Of a stretch of DNA of 64,000 nt, positions 35,476 through 44,732 are shown piece by piece (position 1 is the stretch's first letter; each line of letters opens with the position of its first letter). The notes under the pieces were generated by a model. It was not told the DNA's origin, did not search any database, and saw only the letters and a program-made list of their open reading frames with translations. Made by a program: the position numbers and the translations under genes. Location of the stretch: positions 2,687,385 to 2,751,384 of the forward strand of contig NZ_CP069798.1 in NCBI RefSeq assembly GCF_016894345.1, in the 5' to 3' direction. The stretch is from Paralysiella testudinis. Its GTDB lineage: Bacteria; Pseudomonadota; Gammaproteobacteria; Burkholderiales; Neisseriaceae.

Positions 35476-38036
35476 TAGGTATCAAATTGGTTAAACGCAT
35501 CCCCGCCCTGGCTGCGGCTGGTGCCGTGATACATCACCAGCGGTTCCCCCGTTTTCGGGTTGATTACCTTTGATGCGTTTTTAGGATCATTTTTCCAATC
35601 ACCAAACCAGCGCTTAAATTCAGGCGTGCGTACCTGCTGCCATTGCTTAAACGTAAGCTCCGTCCGGCCTGCCGCCCTGGCAGATTCATAGGCTGATTTT
35701 GAGTTGCCATCTTTTGGTTGACGGCTGAATTTGGTATCGTTCCCCTTGTAATTCAGATAGCTGCGCAGTATACTGGCTACGTCTCCTGATGGTACCTTGC
35801 CGTTTTGCTCGGGTGTTTTTACACCGGCTTCGGAATAACTGGCGTTCAGGAGACTTTCTTTTGTAATCACGCTGTGAACATACATACGGTTGGTGTTGGC
35901 ATCTTGTTTAACCAAAACTGTAACAATATCGTCTTTACCGTCAATAACCACCGGCGCGCTGATAAAGTGGTGGTTTTGGTCTTCTACAACAGTTGAATGC
36001 ACCACAATACCTTTTTCAATCACAGCCGGAACCGACGCAAAAGCTTCCGCCTTAAACGGGTTCATCCGGTGTGCCATCGAATCACGCACCGACCGATCGT
36101 TTAACACCACTTCCCCAACTTCAGGATTCACCGCCTTGTTTCCGGCGCGATTAAAGATACCAGCCGCCCATTCCCGTAAAGCAGGATATCCATGCGGCGC
36201 TTGCCGCTCGCTAATGGTATAAACAGGTTTGCCCTGCAACACCGCCGCTTTGCGTGCAAAATCAGCATCACCGGCACGGCTGAATCTGGCATCATCATTA
36301 TCCGCTTGCGCCAAATCCTTGTTTGTTTTAATATCACGCTTGATTAGGTCGACATCTGATGTAATATCCCAATGCAATTGAAGCGGATGGGTTTTCAGAA
36401 ATTGTCGGCCTTTTTCTTTATCCAAATACAGCAAATCAGTATCAAATGCAGCTACAAGCTGGCTGTTACTGCGGCCATAAACACTGGCCACATTCACCAA
36501 ATCCAAGCCGTGTTTGCCTTTATCCAAATGCAAGGCCGCAATCACAGGTTTGTCTTGCCCGTTCTCTTGCTCCACCAGCTCCGTCAATACCACAAAAGAA
36601 TCTGCCTTGGTTGCAGATTGAAACACCGCAATCGGATTATTTAGATTTTCAGGCAGCCGCTTTATATCTTCAGGTCGGATGGCATGGCGGTTTTTATCAT
36701 AAGCATTTTGGCGGTTCAGATAATTGGCGATGGCTTTCTCAATCGTGCCGCCTGAAATACGCACCTTACCTTCCGGCACGCCCAACATTTTCAGCACTTC
36801 AGGTGTGGTTCCCATATGGATATATCCGGCAGCCACTTTGCCATTTACAACATTGTCCACAGCTTGTACAAAAGCCGAATCTGCCGCTTCGTTCAAGCTG
36901 TATTTGAATTTAGCATCATTATTCAGGCTACCTGAAGTTTCCCCATCCACCTTATCCAGCTGCTTCAACCAGCCGTAAATATCCGCATCGCTGATGGTAT
37001 TGCGCTCCGTGCCCATTACCTTAGCCAGCGCCGTGCGCAAATGGTTGGCCAAGCGGCTTAAATAGCCGCCCAAGGTATCGCGCATTGCCAACGGCACCTT
37101 GGCGCCATTGCGTTGCTCGAATGCGGCATAATCACCGGTCTGCGTGGCCGCATACAAATCGGCCACCGCTTCTTCTACCGCCCGGAATTTATCCATCCCC
37201 GCGCCGTCAGCCGCACCACGCCGTTGCTTGTAAATATGGTCGGCAGCCTGCTTGATTACCGCATTGCCGTTGTAAGCCGCGCGAAACAGACCTTGCCACT
37301 TCTGCCAGCCGTCCACATCAATCTTGCGGTGGCCAAGCTCATGCCATGCCACAAACTGCGCCGTGCGCTCATTAGGCAAGGCTTCGGCAATCAGCGTGAT
37401 GCGTTGCGTTTTCGGGTTGTACCAGCCTTGCGCACCCTGCAAATCCTGCGCATTATTCGGCCGCGCCACATCCTCATGCGCCACGATTTCGATATGGCGC
37501 ATATTGTTTTTGCCTACCGCCTGCTCGATGGCTTGGCGTAGGGTATTGATTTCTATCGGCTCAGATGGTACATTAGCCCTGTCATCTGCACCCAAGCTCC
37601 TGCCTCTTCGTGAGTGGGCTTGCGTATCGTTCAGGTGGTTGTTGCTGTTGGGTTGCGCCCGTTCAAGCGCAGCGTTTGAACTTGTTTCATTCAATCCCGG
37701 CGCAGCGGCTGCCTGTTCTGAACCAGTGGCCATGTATGGAGCACCTGTATCGGCACGGGAGAGTGTAGCGCCGGTATCAGTAGGGGCGGTATTGTCATAT
37801 CCCTTTCCGCCCGCACCTTCATACAACTCAAAGGCGGTAACCGTCCACGCGTTACTGCCTTTGCTTTTTCTCAAGCCCACACGATGTTTGCCGTGCTCAA
37901 TCTTCAGCGCGGTTGAATCGCCCACCTGCGTACGCGCCACCTCGTGCCCACGGGCAATCGCTTCCACAATATCCTGCGTCAGCATCTTTACTGCCGCCTC
38001 GCGGCTCATGTAACGATGAAGACTAAAACCCAACAC
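35463..38036 (-). pseudogene. Large polyvalent phage protein, truncated at both ends
   Basis: 857 codons with a mosaic typical of phage/prophage polyvalent proteins. The start (HRVGLRKSKGSNAWTVTAFE) looks like the tail of a PBECR-type nuclease domain. A zinc-peptidase-like HExxH follows (FVAWHELGHRKIDVDGW, near residue 232). Then come a MuF C-terminal-like segment (GYIHMGTTPEVLKMLGVPEG), a Gly/Asn-rich LPD-like domain (DRSVRDSMAHRMNPFKAEAF) and the opening of an ART-PolyVal ADP-ribosyltransferase (GEPLVMYHGTSRSQGGDAFN). The ART domain stops after about 17 residues at the fusion with hisP. In-frame TAA lies four codons upstream of the first GTG. Domain names are from memory; the mosaic nature is clear. 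Confidence 0.7.
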
Positions 38037-38100
38037 CGCCGCCGCTTAAACAACTGGCAAGCCGTTATCCGCAGATAGCGGCTTTTTTAATGGAGTAAAT

Positions 38101-38682
38101 ATGGAAAACGATGAGCTTTACAACATTATTCAGCCGCTGAAATCAGCTAAATACACATGCGCGCTGCATTGGAATTGGATTGACAGATGGATTGAGCAGC
38201 AGAGTGAAGACGGCGGCTTCAACGATAGCCCTGAATATCAGCGCGGGCACGTTTGGACGGAAGCACAGCAAATCAGCTTTATCGAGGCAGTGCTACGCGG
38301 CATCATTCCTGACTCCCTGTTGTCTATCCGCCTGAATAACCCGACTTTTGACGATTCTGTTTTGAGCGCGTGGTGCAATCACAAACAATGGCTGTCTGAA
38401 TTACCGCGTGAAGTCCAAGTAATTGACGGCAAGCAACGCTTACAAACAATCCGCAAATTTATGCACAATAAATTAGCCGTTTTTGACGGAAAAATCAAAG
38501 CCGACAATTTGAATGGCACCCACTTTTCAGCAAAAGGCCGCATTATTCAGGTGAATATTATGAACTTCACCACGCAGCGTGATTTACTGCAATTTTATCT
38601 TGATTTAAATGCCGGAGGAACACCGCATAGCCAACAGGAATTGGATAAAGTTCGCGCCATGCTTACCGAAAAACAAACATGA
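38101..38682 (+). CDS. DUF262 domain protein (phage/island)
   Basis: 193 residues. It has the DUF262/ParB-like signatures DSPEYQRGHVWTEAQQISFI (about 39-58), EVQVIDGKQRLQTI (about 103-116) and LDLNAGGTPHSQQELDKVR near the end. DUF262 proteins are often nuclease-like and include GmrSD-type restriction enzymes, but this is only the N-terminal DUF262 part without a DUF1524 HNH domain, a form common in prophages. Its stop overlaps the ATG of the next small ORF (ATGA), implying coupled translation. Confidence 0.8.
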   Translation: MENDELYNIIQPLKSAKYTCALHWNWIDRWIEQQSEDGGFNDSPEYQRGHVWTEAQQISFIEAVLRGIIPDSLLSIRLNNPTFDDSVLSAWCNHKQWLSELPREVQVIDGKQRLQTIRKFMHNKLAVFDGKIKADNLNGTHFSAKGRIIQVNIMNFTTQRDLLQFYLDLNAGGTPHSQQELDKVRAMLTEKQT

Positions 38683-38777
38683 TTAAAGCCCTACACAACA
38701 TCCTCATCCTCGCCGCCATGCTGCTATGGCTGGCATTTGAAAGAGCAACAGGCCGCCGCTTCCGGTGGCCTTTTTAA
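38679..38777 (+). CDS. 32-residue hydrophobic small ORF
   Basis: The ATG overlaps the stop of the DUF262 gene as ATGA. The product begins MIKALHNILILAAMLLWLAF, a single hydrophobic segment, followed by a basic tail (ERATGRRFRWPF). The layout fits a small membrane peptide of phage type. No family is recognised. The tight coupling is the main evidence that it is translated. Confidence 0.5.
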   Translation: MIKALHNILILAAMLLWLAFERATGRRFRWPF

Positions 38778-38792
38778 TTGAGGTTTATTGAT

Positions 38793-39047
38793 ATGAACAC
38801 AGAATTGAAACTGCTGATAAGCGAAGTTAAAGAAGCCGTGCAAACATCACTTCTTGACGAAAAAAACCTATGGGATAGCAATCGTGTAGCCCAATACCTT
38901 GGCTATTCAACCCCGTATTTTAAGCGCGCCATTGCCACTTTAACCGGGTTTCCCAAGCCGATTATCATGCCCGTTCGTGGTAATGGTGGCCGGGAGCGCT
39001 ACGAACCAAAGGATATAAAGCAGTGGGCAAAACGCTACCAAGCTTAA
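38793..39047 (+). CDS. Small helix-turn-helix protein of the island
   Basis: 84 residues. The central part (NLWDSNRVAQYLGYSTPYFK) has the form of an AlpA/excisionase-like helix-turn-helix, and the end (YEPKDIKQWAKRYQA) matches the typical tail of such DNA-binding proteins. GAGG lies before the ATG at 38793; the frame is open to a TTG at 38778. It is convergent with the integrase gene, whose stop overlaps its last codons (39044-39047). It could direct excision or island regulation; this is inferred. Confidence 0.65.
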   Translation: MNTELKLLISEVKEAVQTSLLDEKNLWDSNRVAQYLGYSTPYFKRAIATLTGFPKPIIMPVRGNGGRERYEPKDIKQWAKRYQA

Positions 39048-40033
39048 TCCAGCAAATCGGCCAAATTGGCGATATCCGGGGCATAGTAGGTGTTAAGCAA
39101 AATCTTAATATCTCTATGCCCTGATATTTTTGCCAAGTCCATTACATCCACTTTTTTAGATAAGCGCGTCAACGCCTCGCGCCTGGAATCATGAAAGTGC
39201 AAATCATCAATTTCACAATAACGCACACCACGCCGAAACAGGGTACTCAAAGGCTCAGGCGACAACCCCAGTGCGAAATCAAGTTTCAGCGGTTCAAGCA
39301 TTTTCAACAGCTCAATAGCCCTTCTCGACAGCGGCACATCTCTACTATGGCCGTTTTTTGTCATCGGTAAGTGCACCACGCGCCTGCCAAAATCCACATC
39401 CCCCCATTTTATATTGCAAATTTCCCCCGCCCGCATGGCGGTTTCAATCGCCAGCAAAAATGCCAGCATCACACGCTGCTTTATCATCACCGGCTTAACA
39501 TCATCGTCAAATTCAAAATAAGCACACAGCCTGCGAATTTCATCGTCAGATGGCCTTCGTGTTCTTTCGGGATTGTCTTTCGGGCGGCTTATTTTGCGAC
39601 ACGGATTATCATTAATCAGCCGCCATTCGCGCATGGCATGATTAAATACAGATGACAGAGTGGAAAGTTCCCGCGCAACGCTTGGCGGCTGTACCTGCTT
39701 TAATCTATCATCCCGCCAATCTGCAATATGTTCCGGCGCCACATCCGTAAGCAGCACATTGCACAGCTCATGGCGAAGCAGGCGCGATAAACGCAAATGC
39801 TCAGAGCGATGGCCACGCTTTAACGGCGTGACCTCTTTTTGATAACGGATTACAATATCAGATACAGTAAGGTGCTTTGGCGCGATACCAAGGCGCTTAT
39901 TCGCAATATCCACTTCAAGCTGAGCCGCCCACGCTCTTGCTTCAGTAATCGTCCTGAAAGTTTTGGAACGCTCAACGCCTTTTGAGCGCACCCGGGCTAA
40001 ATACTTGTTTTTACGTTTTGTGATAGTGGCCAT
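39044..40033 (-). CDS. Tyrosine-recombinase integrase
   Basis: About 329 residues beginning MATITKRKNKYLARVRSKGV. An N-terminal arm-binding domain and a SAM-like core-binding domain precede the catalytic domain with the conserved Arg (AIETAMRAGEICNIKW), the box HFHDSRREALTRL (about 278-290), the second His/Arg (ISGHRDIKI) and the nucleophile Tyr in LLNTYYAPD. A nine-base-longer start at 40042 is possible. It sits 120 bases from the 3' end of tRNA-Leu, the usual location of a tRNA-integrated element, so tRNA-Leu is the probable attachment gene. Confidence 0.9.
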   Translation of the reverse strand: MATITKRKNKYLARVRSKGVERSKTFRTITEARAWAAQLEVDIANKRLGIAPKHLTVSDIVIRYQKEVTPLKRGHRSEHLRLSRLLRHELCNVLLTDVAPEHIADWRDDRLKQVQPPSVARELSTLSSVFNHAMREWRLINDNPCRKISRPKDNPERTRRPSDDEIRRLCAYFEFDDDVKPVMIKQRVMLAFLLAIETAMRAGEICNIKWGDVDFGRRVVHLPMTKNGHSRDVPLSRRAIELLKMLEPLKLDFALGLSPEPLSTLFRRGVRYCEIDDLHFHDSRREALTRLSKKVDVMDLAKISGHRDIKILLNTYYAPDIANLADLLD

Positions 40034-40152
40034 AGCGGGCAAAAAATAAGCGGATTAAGGCTTTAAAATACCTTAATCCGCTATTGATTAACAGCCAATT
40101 GTCACACATTTGGCACAAGCCAAACGCAAACTGCTGTTATTACTGCGTGTTT

Positions 40153-40238
40153 TGGTGCCGACAGCGAGACTTGAACTCGCACGACCTGCGGTCACTACCC
40201 CCTCAAGATAGCGTGTCTACCAATTTCACCATGTCGGC
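40153..40238 (-). tRNA. tRNA-Leu (GAG)
   Basis: The minus strand folds as a class II tRNA: acceptor GCCGACA / TGTCGGC, D-arm GTGAAATTGGTAGACAC, anticodon stem-loop CTATC-TTGAGGG-GGTAG with anticodon GAG, a long variable arm, T-loop TTCAAGT, and encoded CCA. It lies downstream of tpiA-secG in the same direction. The adjacent integrase suggests that its 3' end is the attachment site. Confidence 0.93.
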
Positions 40239-40260
40239 TTTAATTTTTGAATGTTGCTTT

Positions 40261-40599
40261 TTATTCGGGAATCACCGGCTTGGGCGCTGAGGTGGGCGCG
40301 GGTGCGGTTTGTGCCGGGGCACTTTGCGGTACGTTGCTGAAATCCAAGCTGGTTTTGCTGCTGTGGGTGGCGATAAAACCCAATGCCAGCGCTGTGGTAA
40401 AAAATACTGTCGCAGCCATGGCGGTGCTGCGGCTCAAAAAATTGGCGTTGCCAGCGGCACCAAACACGCCTTGGGCGCTACCTGAACCAAAGGCAGCACC
40501 GGCATCGGCACCTTTGCCCTGCTGCATCAACACCAGCACAATCACCGCCAAGGCGGAAAAGATGTTGATAATCCAGATAATGGTTTTAAAGGCTTCCAT
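40261..40599 (-). CDS. secG: Preprotein translocase subunit SecG
   Basis: 112 residues. Two transmembrane helices (IIWIINIFSALAVIVLVLMQ and FFTTALALGFIA) flank the conserved QQGKGADAGAAFGSGSAQGVFGA-type loop (only its first part quoted is needed: GKGADAGAAFGSGSAQGVFG). A Pro/Ala-rich tail follows. SecG assists SecYE in export across the inner membrane. It is preceded by tpiA at 15 bases and followed by tRNA-Leu, a common order. Confidence 0.93.
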   Translation of the reverse strand: MEAFKTIIWIINIFSALAVIVLVLMQQGKGADAGAAFGSGSAQGVFGAAGNANFLSRSTAMAATVFFTTALALGFIATHSSKTSLDFSNVPQSAPAQTAPAPTSAPKPVIPE

Positions 40600-40614
40600 G
40601 AATTTTTCTTTAAA

Positions 40615-41373
40615 TTAAACAGCCAAGCGCGAGGCTTGTTGTGCAGCATCAATAATGGTGGCAAAAGCGGCTGCCTGAAGCGATGCGCCGCCAACCAGTG
40701 CGCCGTCTACACCCGGCACAGCCAAAATGGCAGCGGCGTTTTCTGCATTCACGCTACCACCGTAAAGGACGCGGATTTTAGCACTCTCGCCGCACAAAGA
40801 CAAGATTTGCCGGTAAATAAAGCCGTGCATGTCGCCAATTTGCGCCACGGTGGCCACTTGGCCGGTGCCGATGGCCCAAACCGGCTCATAGGCCACGGCC
40901 ACGGTGTCGGCTTTTAAGGCTGCCAATAATGACAATTGCTCGGCCACCACCGCTTCTGCTTCTCCGGCTTCGCGCTGCGTCAAGGTTTCACCCACACACA
41001 AAATCGGCACTAATCCGGCGGCTACTGCGTGCTGCCATTTGGTTTGCAGTAGGACATTGTCTTCACCGAAATACTGGCGCCGCTCGGAATGCCCCAGCAA
41101 TACAAACTGCACACCCGCATCGGCCAGCATGGCGGCGCTAACTTCGCCGGTATAAGCGCCATTGTCGCCAAAGCGGCTCACATCCTGTGCGCCCACCCAA
41201 ACCGCGCTATCGGCCAAAGCGGCAGCCGCTTGCGTTATATAAACCGCAGGCACGGCCACACCAACCAGCGCATCGGATGCGGGCAAGGCACGCAAGGCCG
41301 ACAATAAAGCCGCATTGGCCGCTTGCCGTCCGTTCATCTTCCAGTTGCCCATCACCCATTTTTGCTGCCACAT
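40615..41373 (-). CDS. tpiA: Triose-phosphate isomerase
   Basis: 252 residues, normal for the family. The catalytic Lys is in MGNWKMNG near residue 13, the electrophile His in [15 protein letters not shown] and the catalytic Glu in [15 protein letters not shown]. The phosphate loop is [10 protein letters not shown]. It interconverts dihydroxyacetone phosphate and glyceraldehyde 3-phosphate. The start at 41373 follows AGGAGCG; the frame is open to 41451 without similarity. It is in an operon with secG and probably tRNA-Leu. Confidence 0.95.
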   Translation of the reverse strand: MWQQKWVMGNWKMNGRQAANAALLSALRALPASDALVGVAVPAVYITQAAAALADSAVWVGAQDVSRFGDNGAYTGEVSAAMLADAGVQFVLLGHSERRQYFGEDNVLLQTKWQHAVAAGLVPILCVGETLTQREAGEAEAVVAEQLSLLAALKADTVAVAYEPVWAIGTGQVATVAQIGDMHGFIYRQILSLCGESAKIRVLYGGSVNAENAAAILAVPGVDGALVGGASLQAAAFATIIDAAQQASRLAV

Positions 41374-41469
41374 AAGCGCTCCTGCTATTTTCAATTCATG
41401 GCACAAACCGCTGCGCCAAAGCGGGCGTATTGTAACCGAAAACCACCACATCGGGTTTATCTGCCGGCA

Positions 41470-41508
41470 TTGTCACACAATTGCAATAAAGCTTTCATAC
41501 ACTGTGCA
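41470..41508 (+). promoter_or_regulatory. Possible Pho box upstream of pstS
   Basis: Four heptamers resembling CTGTCAT occur at 10-11 base steps: TTGTCAC (41470), TTGCAAT (41481), CTTTCAT (41492) and CTGTGCA (41502). Phased CTGTCAT repeats are the PhoB-binding pattern. Matches are imperfect and no phoB gene is in the window. Confidence 0.35.
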
Positions 41509-41578
41509 CTATTCAGTAATTCACTTTTCTTCACCTTATCTAACACCCAACTTAATGTATTTCAATATGGAGAACCCC

Positions 41579-42679
41579 ATGCGCATTCAATTGTCTTCCG
41601 CGGTGATTTTGGCCGCCCTGTCTTTGGCCGCCTGCTCTGATAAAGCCCCGCAACAAAATGCCGCTAGCGCCGCTTCCGGCACCGCACCGGCCACAGCCAA
41701 TGCTTCACTGGACATCACCGGTGCCGGTGCATCCTTTCCGCAGCCGGTATACGCCCAATGGGCCACTGCTTATCAAGGCGCCACTAGCGGCAAAGTGAAC
41801 TATCAATCCATCGGCTCTTCCGGCGGCGTGAAACAAATCACCTCCAAAACCGTTAACTTTGGCGCCACCGATGCGCCCTTGTCTAAAGAAGAGCTGGATA
41901 AAGAAGGCTTGATTCAATTCCCCACCGTGATTGGCGGCGTGGTGCCGGTGGTAAACATCGACGGCATTGAGCCGGGCAAGCTGAAGCTCAACGGTGAAGT
42001 ACTGGCCAATATTTATTTGGGCAAAATCACCAAATGGAACGACCCGGCCATCGTGGCTTTGAACGACGGCCTGAAGCTGCCCGACGCCAACATCACCACC
42101 GTATTCCGTTCCGACGGCTCCGGCACCACCTTTAACTTCGTTACCTACTTAAGCCAAGTTTCCCCTGCATGGAAAGAACAAGTGGGCGCCGCCAACTCAG
42201 TGAAATGGCCTACTTCTGCCAGCGGCGCGGCTGGTAAAGGCAATGAAGGTGTGGCCACTTATGTATCACGCGTGAAAAATTCCATCGGCTATGTGGAATA
42301 TGCCTACGCCAAGCAAAACAATATGTCGCACGTGGCTTTGCAAAACAAGGCCGGTAACTTCGTACAGCCCTCGCAAGAGAGCTTTGCCGCTGCCGCCGAT
42401 GCCGACTGGAAAAACGCCCCCGGCTTCCAGCTGATTCTAACCAACCAAGGCACCGACCAAGCTTGGCCGATTGCTGCGGCCACCTTTATTCTGGTGCACA
42501 AAAAAGCCGACGATGCCGCCAAAGCCAAAGCCGTATTGTCTTTCTTTGACTGGGCTTACAAAAACGGTGACGACGCCGCCACCAAGCTGGACTACGTGCC
42601 GCTGCCGACCAGCGTGAAAGACCTGATCCGCGAAGAGTGGAAACAAGTTACCGACGCCAACGGCGCTGCGGTTTACTGA
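41579..42679 (+). CDS. pstS: Phosphate ABC transporter substrate-binding protein
   Basis: 366 residues. The signal peptide ends in the lipobox SLAAC (Cys19), so it is a lipoprotein here. Typical PstS segments: ITGAGASFPQPVYAQWATAY, YQSIGSSGGVKQI (phosphate-binding Ser/Gly loop), FGATDAPLSKEEL, FRSDGSGTTFNFVTYLS and YVEYAYAKQNNM. It delivers phosphate to PstCA. GGAG precedes the ATG at 41579; the frame is open to 41315. It is the first gene of pstSCAB, separated from pstC by a DUS hairpin and a Correia-like repeat. Confidence 0.95.
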   Translation: MRIQLSSAVILAALSLAACSDKAPQQNAASAASGTAPATANASLDITGAGASFPQPVYAQWATAYQGATSGKVNYQSIGSSGGVKQITSKTVNFGATDAPLSKEELDKEGLIQFPTVIGGVVPVVNIDGIEPGKLKLNGEVLANIYLGKITKWNDPAIVALNDGLKLPDANITTVFRSDGSGTTFNFVTYLSQVSPAWKEQVGAANSVKWPTSASGAAGKGNEGVATYVSRVKNSIGYVEYAYAKQNNMSHVALQNKAGNFVQPSQESFAAAADADWKNAPGFQLILTNQGTDQAWPIAAATFILVHKKADDAAKAKAVLSFFDWAYKNGDDAATKLDYVPLPTSVKDLIREEWKQVTDANGAAVY

Positions 42680-42687
42680 TCGCCCCT

Positions 42688-42735
42688 GCTTTCAGGCAGC
42701 CTAGAGCAATCTTTGCTTCAGGCTGCCTGAAAGCG
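42688..42735. terminator. DUS-pair hairpin after pstS
   Basis: GCTTTCAGGCAGCCT and AGGCTGCCTGAAAGC around an 18-base loop without a T run. It may attenuate between pstS and pstC or protect the pstS mRNA 3' end. Confidence 0.6.
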
Positions 42736-42738
42736 CAT

Positions 42739-42844
42739 TATAGTGGATTAAATTTAAACCAATACTGCGTTGACTCGCCTTGCCGTACTACCTGTACTGT
42801 CTGCGGCTCGCCGCCTTGTCTTAATTTAAATTTAAACCACTATA
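42739..42844. repeat. Correia-like element, short form, inside the pst operon
   Basis: 106 bp. The ends TATAGTGGATTAAATTTAAA and (reverse complement) TATAGTGGTTTAAATTTAAA are near-perfect inverted repeats. The core GCCGTACTACCTGTACTGTC and GGCTCGCCGCCTTGTC lacks the ~50-bp middle of the long form. It lies between pstS and pstC. Confidence 0.85.
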
Positions 42845-42891
42845 AAATACTCGCACATTACTGCCTTACTACATGACATAAAGACACCACC

Positions 42892-43848
42892 ATGAGCGAT
42901 TTACATCAAAGGCTGGCCAACCAGCGCCGCTTGGACTGGCTATTTGTCGGCACCACCAAATTGTTTGCCTTGCTGGTTTTGGCCAGCTTGGCCGGCATTA
43001 TGATTTCCTTGGTGATCGGCGCCATCCCCAGCATGAAGCAATTCGGCTTCGGCTTTTTCACCAACGCCAACTGGGATCCGGTGGCCGGCGATTACGGCGC
43101 ATTGGCGCCGATTTACGGCACCTTGGTTACTTCTTTTATTGCACTGATGGTGGCGGTACCGGTGAGCTTCGGTATTGCCCTGTTCCTCACCGAATTAAGC
43201 CCCAACTGGCTTAAACGCCCGCTGGGCATTGCTATTGAATTGCTGGCCGGCATTCCCTCCATTATCTACGGCATGTGGGGATTGTTTGTGTTTGCGCCGT
43301 TTTTTGGCGAATACGTACAGCCTTATTTGATTGAATACCTAGGCCCCATTCCGGTAATCGGCACCCTGTTTCAAGGCGCGCCGATGGGCATCGGCCTTTT
43401 CACCGCCTCACTGATTCTGGCGATTATGATTATCCCGTTTATCGCCTCGGTAATGCGCGACGTGTTTGAAATCACCCCGCCCATGCTGAAAGAATCGGCC
43501 TACGGCTTGGGCGCTACCACTTGGGAAGTGGTGCGCCATGTGGTGCTGCCCTACACCAAAGCCGGTGTGGTGGGCGGCATTATCTTGGGCTTGGGGCGCG
43601 CACTGGGCGAAACCATGGCGGTCACTTTTGTGATCGGCAACACCTTCAACATCTCCGCCAGCCTCTACAACTCGGGCGTGTCGATTACCTCGGCACTGGC
43701 CAACGAGTTTGCCGAAGCCAACGACAAGCTGCATTTGTCTTCGCTGCTGTATCTGGGTTTGATTTTGTTCATTATCACCTTTGTGGTGTTGGTGATTTCC
43801 AAAATCATGTTGCTGCGTATGCAGCGCAATGAAGGCCGCGCGCATTAA
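42892..43848 (+). CDS. pstC: Phosphate ABC transporter permease PstC
   Basis: 318 residues with six hydrophobic helices. The N-terminus has [20 protein letters not shown], and the family pattern [20 protein letters not shown] follows. Motif [20 protein letters not shown] lies near residue 115. The permease EAA loop is [20 protein letters not shown], with [18 protein letters not shown] in the next helix. It is half of the phosphate channel with PstA, encoded 18 bases downstream. Confidence 0.95.
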   Translation: MSDLHQRLANQRRLDWLFVGTTKLFALLVLASLAGIMISLVIGAIPSMKQFGFGFFTNANWDPVAGDYGALAPIYGTLVTSFIALMVAVPVSFGIALFLTELSPNWLKRPLGIAIELLAGIPSIIYGMWGLFVFAPFFGEYVQPYLIEYLGPIPVIGTLFQGAPMGIGLFTASLILAIMIIPFIASVMRDVFEITPPMLKESAYGLGATTWEVVRHVVLPYTKAGVVGGIILGLGRALGETMAVTFVIGNTFNISASLYNSGVSITSALANEFAEANDKLHLSSLLYLGLILFIITFVVLVISKIMLLRMQRNEGRAH

Positions 43849-43866
43849 ACATAAGGACACCCGAAT

Positions 43867-44706
43867 ATGAACAACGCTTTATACCGCCGCCGCCGCTTAC
43901 TCAACCACTTTAATCTGTTGATGTCTTTGTGCACCATAGCTTTCGGCCTGTTTTGGCTGGGTTGGATTTTCGTCACCCTATTTAGCGAAGGCTTTAGCAG
44001 CTTGGGCGCACATATTTTCAGCATGGACACCCCGCCGCCGGGCATGGAAGGCGGCTTGCGCAACGCCATTATCGGCAGCCTGATGATTACCTTCTTTGGC
44101 CTATTGGTGGGCACGCCCATCGGCATTCTGTGCGGCATCTACTTGGCCGAATTCGGCCAAAAAGGTTGGCTGGCACCGGCCACGCGCTTTATGAACGATA
44201 TTTTGCTGTCGGCGCCTTCCATCGTTATCGGTATTTTTATCTGGGAGCTGGTGGTATTCCAACAAGGGCACTTCTCCGGCTGGGCAGGCTCCTTGGCCTT
44301 GTCGCTGCTGGTGATTCCGGTGGTGGTGCGCACCACCGAAAACATGCTGCGCCTGGTGCCCAACAGCCTGCGTGAAGCCGCTTTTGCCTTAGGTACGCCC
44401 AAATGGAAGCTGGTGAGCATGGTGACCTTGCGCGCCGCCAAAACCGGCGTACTCACCGGCATCTTGCTGGCCTTTGCCCGCATCACCGGCGAAACCGCAC
44501 CCTTGCTGTTTACCGCGCTAAATAACCAGTTCTTCAGCCTCAACATGAATCAGCCCATGGCCAACTTGCCCAATGTGATCTACCAATTTGCCATGAGCCC
44601 CTATTCCGACTGGCACGATCTGGCTTGGGCCGCCGCCTTGCTGATTGCCCTCACGGTATTGACCGCCAATATTCTGGCGCGCTACCTGGGCAACAAACAC
44701 CAATAA
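43867..44706 (+). CDS. pstA: Phosphate ABC transporter permease PstA
   Basis: 279 residues with six helices. PstA-type segments: GGLRNAIIGSLMITFFGLLV, GIYLAEFGQKGWLAPATRFM, LLSAPSIVIGIFIWELVV and the coupling loop REAAFALGTPKWKLVSMVTL. The following ARITGETAPLLFTALNNQFF is also characteristic. It pairs with PstC; pstB starts 26 bases later. Confidence 0.95.
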   Translation: MNNALYRRRRLLNHFNLLMSLCTIAFGLFWLGWIFVTLFSEGFSSLGAHIFSMDTPPPGMEGGLRNAIIGSLMITFFGLLVGTPIGILCGIYLAEFGQKGWLAPATRFMNDILLSAPSIVIGIFIWELVVFQQGHFSGWAGSLALSLLVIPVVVRTTENMLRLVPNSLREAAFALGTPKWKLVSMVTLRAAKTGVLTGILLAFARITGETAPLLFTALNNQFFSLNMNQPMANLPNVIYQFAMSPYSDWHDLAWAAALLIALTVLTANILARYLGNKHQ

Positions 44707-44732
44707 ATCACGCTTGAACAGGATTCCGATAC

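Noticed and set aside
38101..38682. GmrSD-type restriction system
   Set aside because: Only the DUF262 part is present; no DUF1524 HNH nuclease domain follows and the gene ends in coupling to a small peptide ORF.
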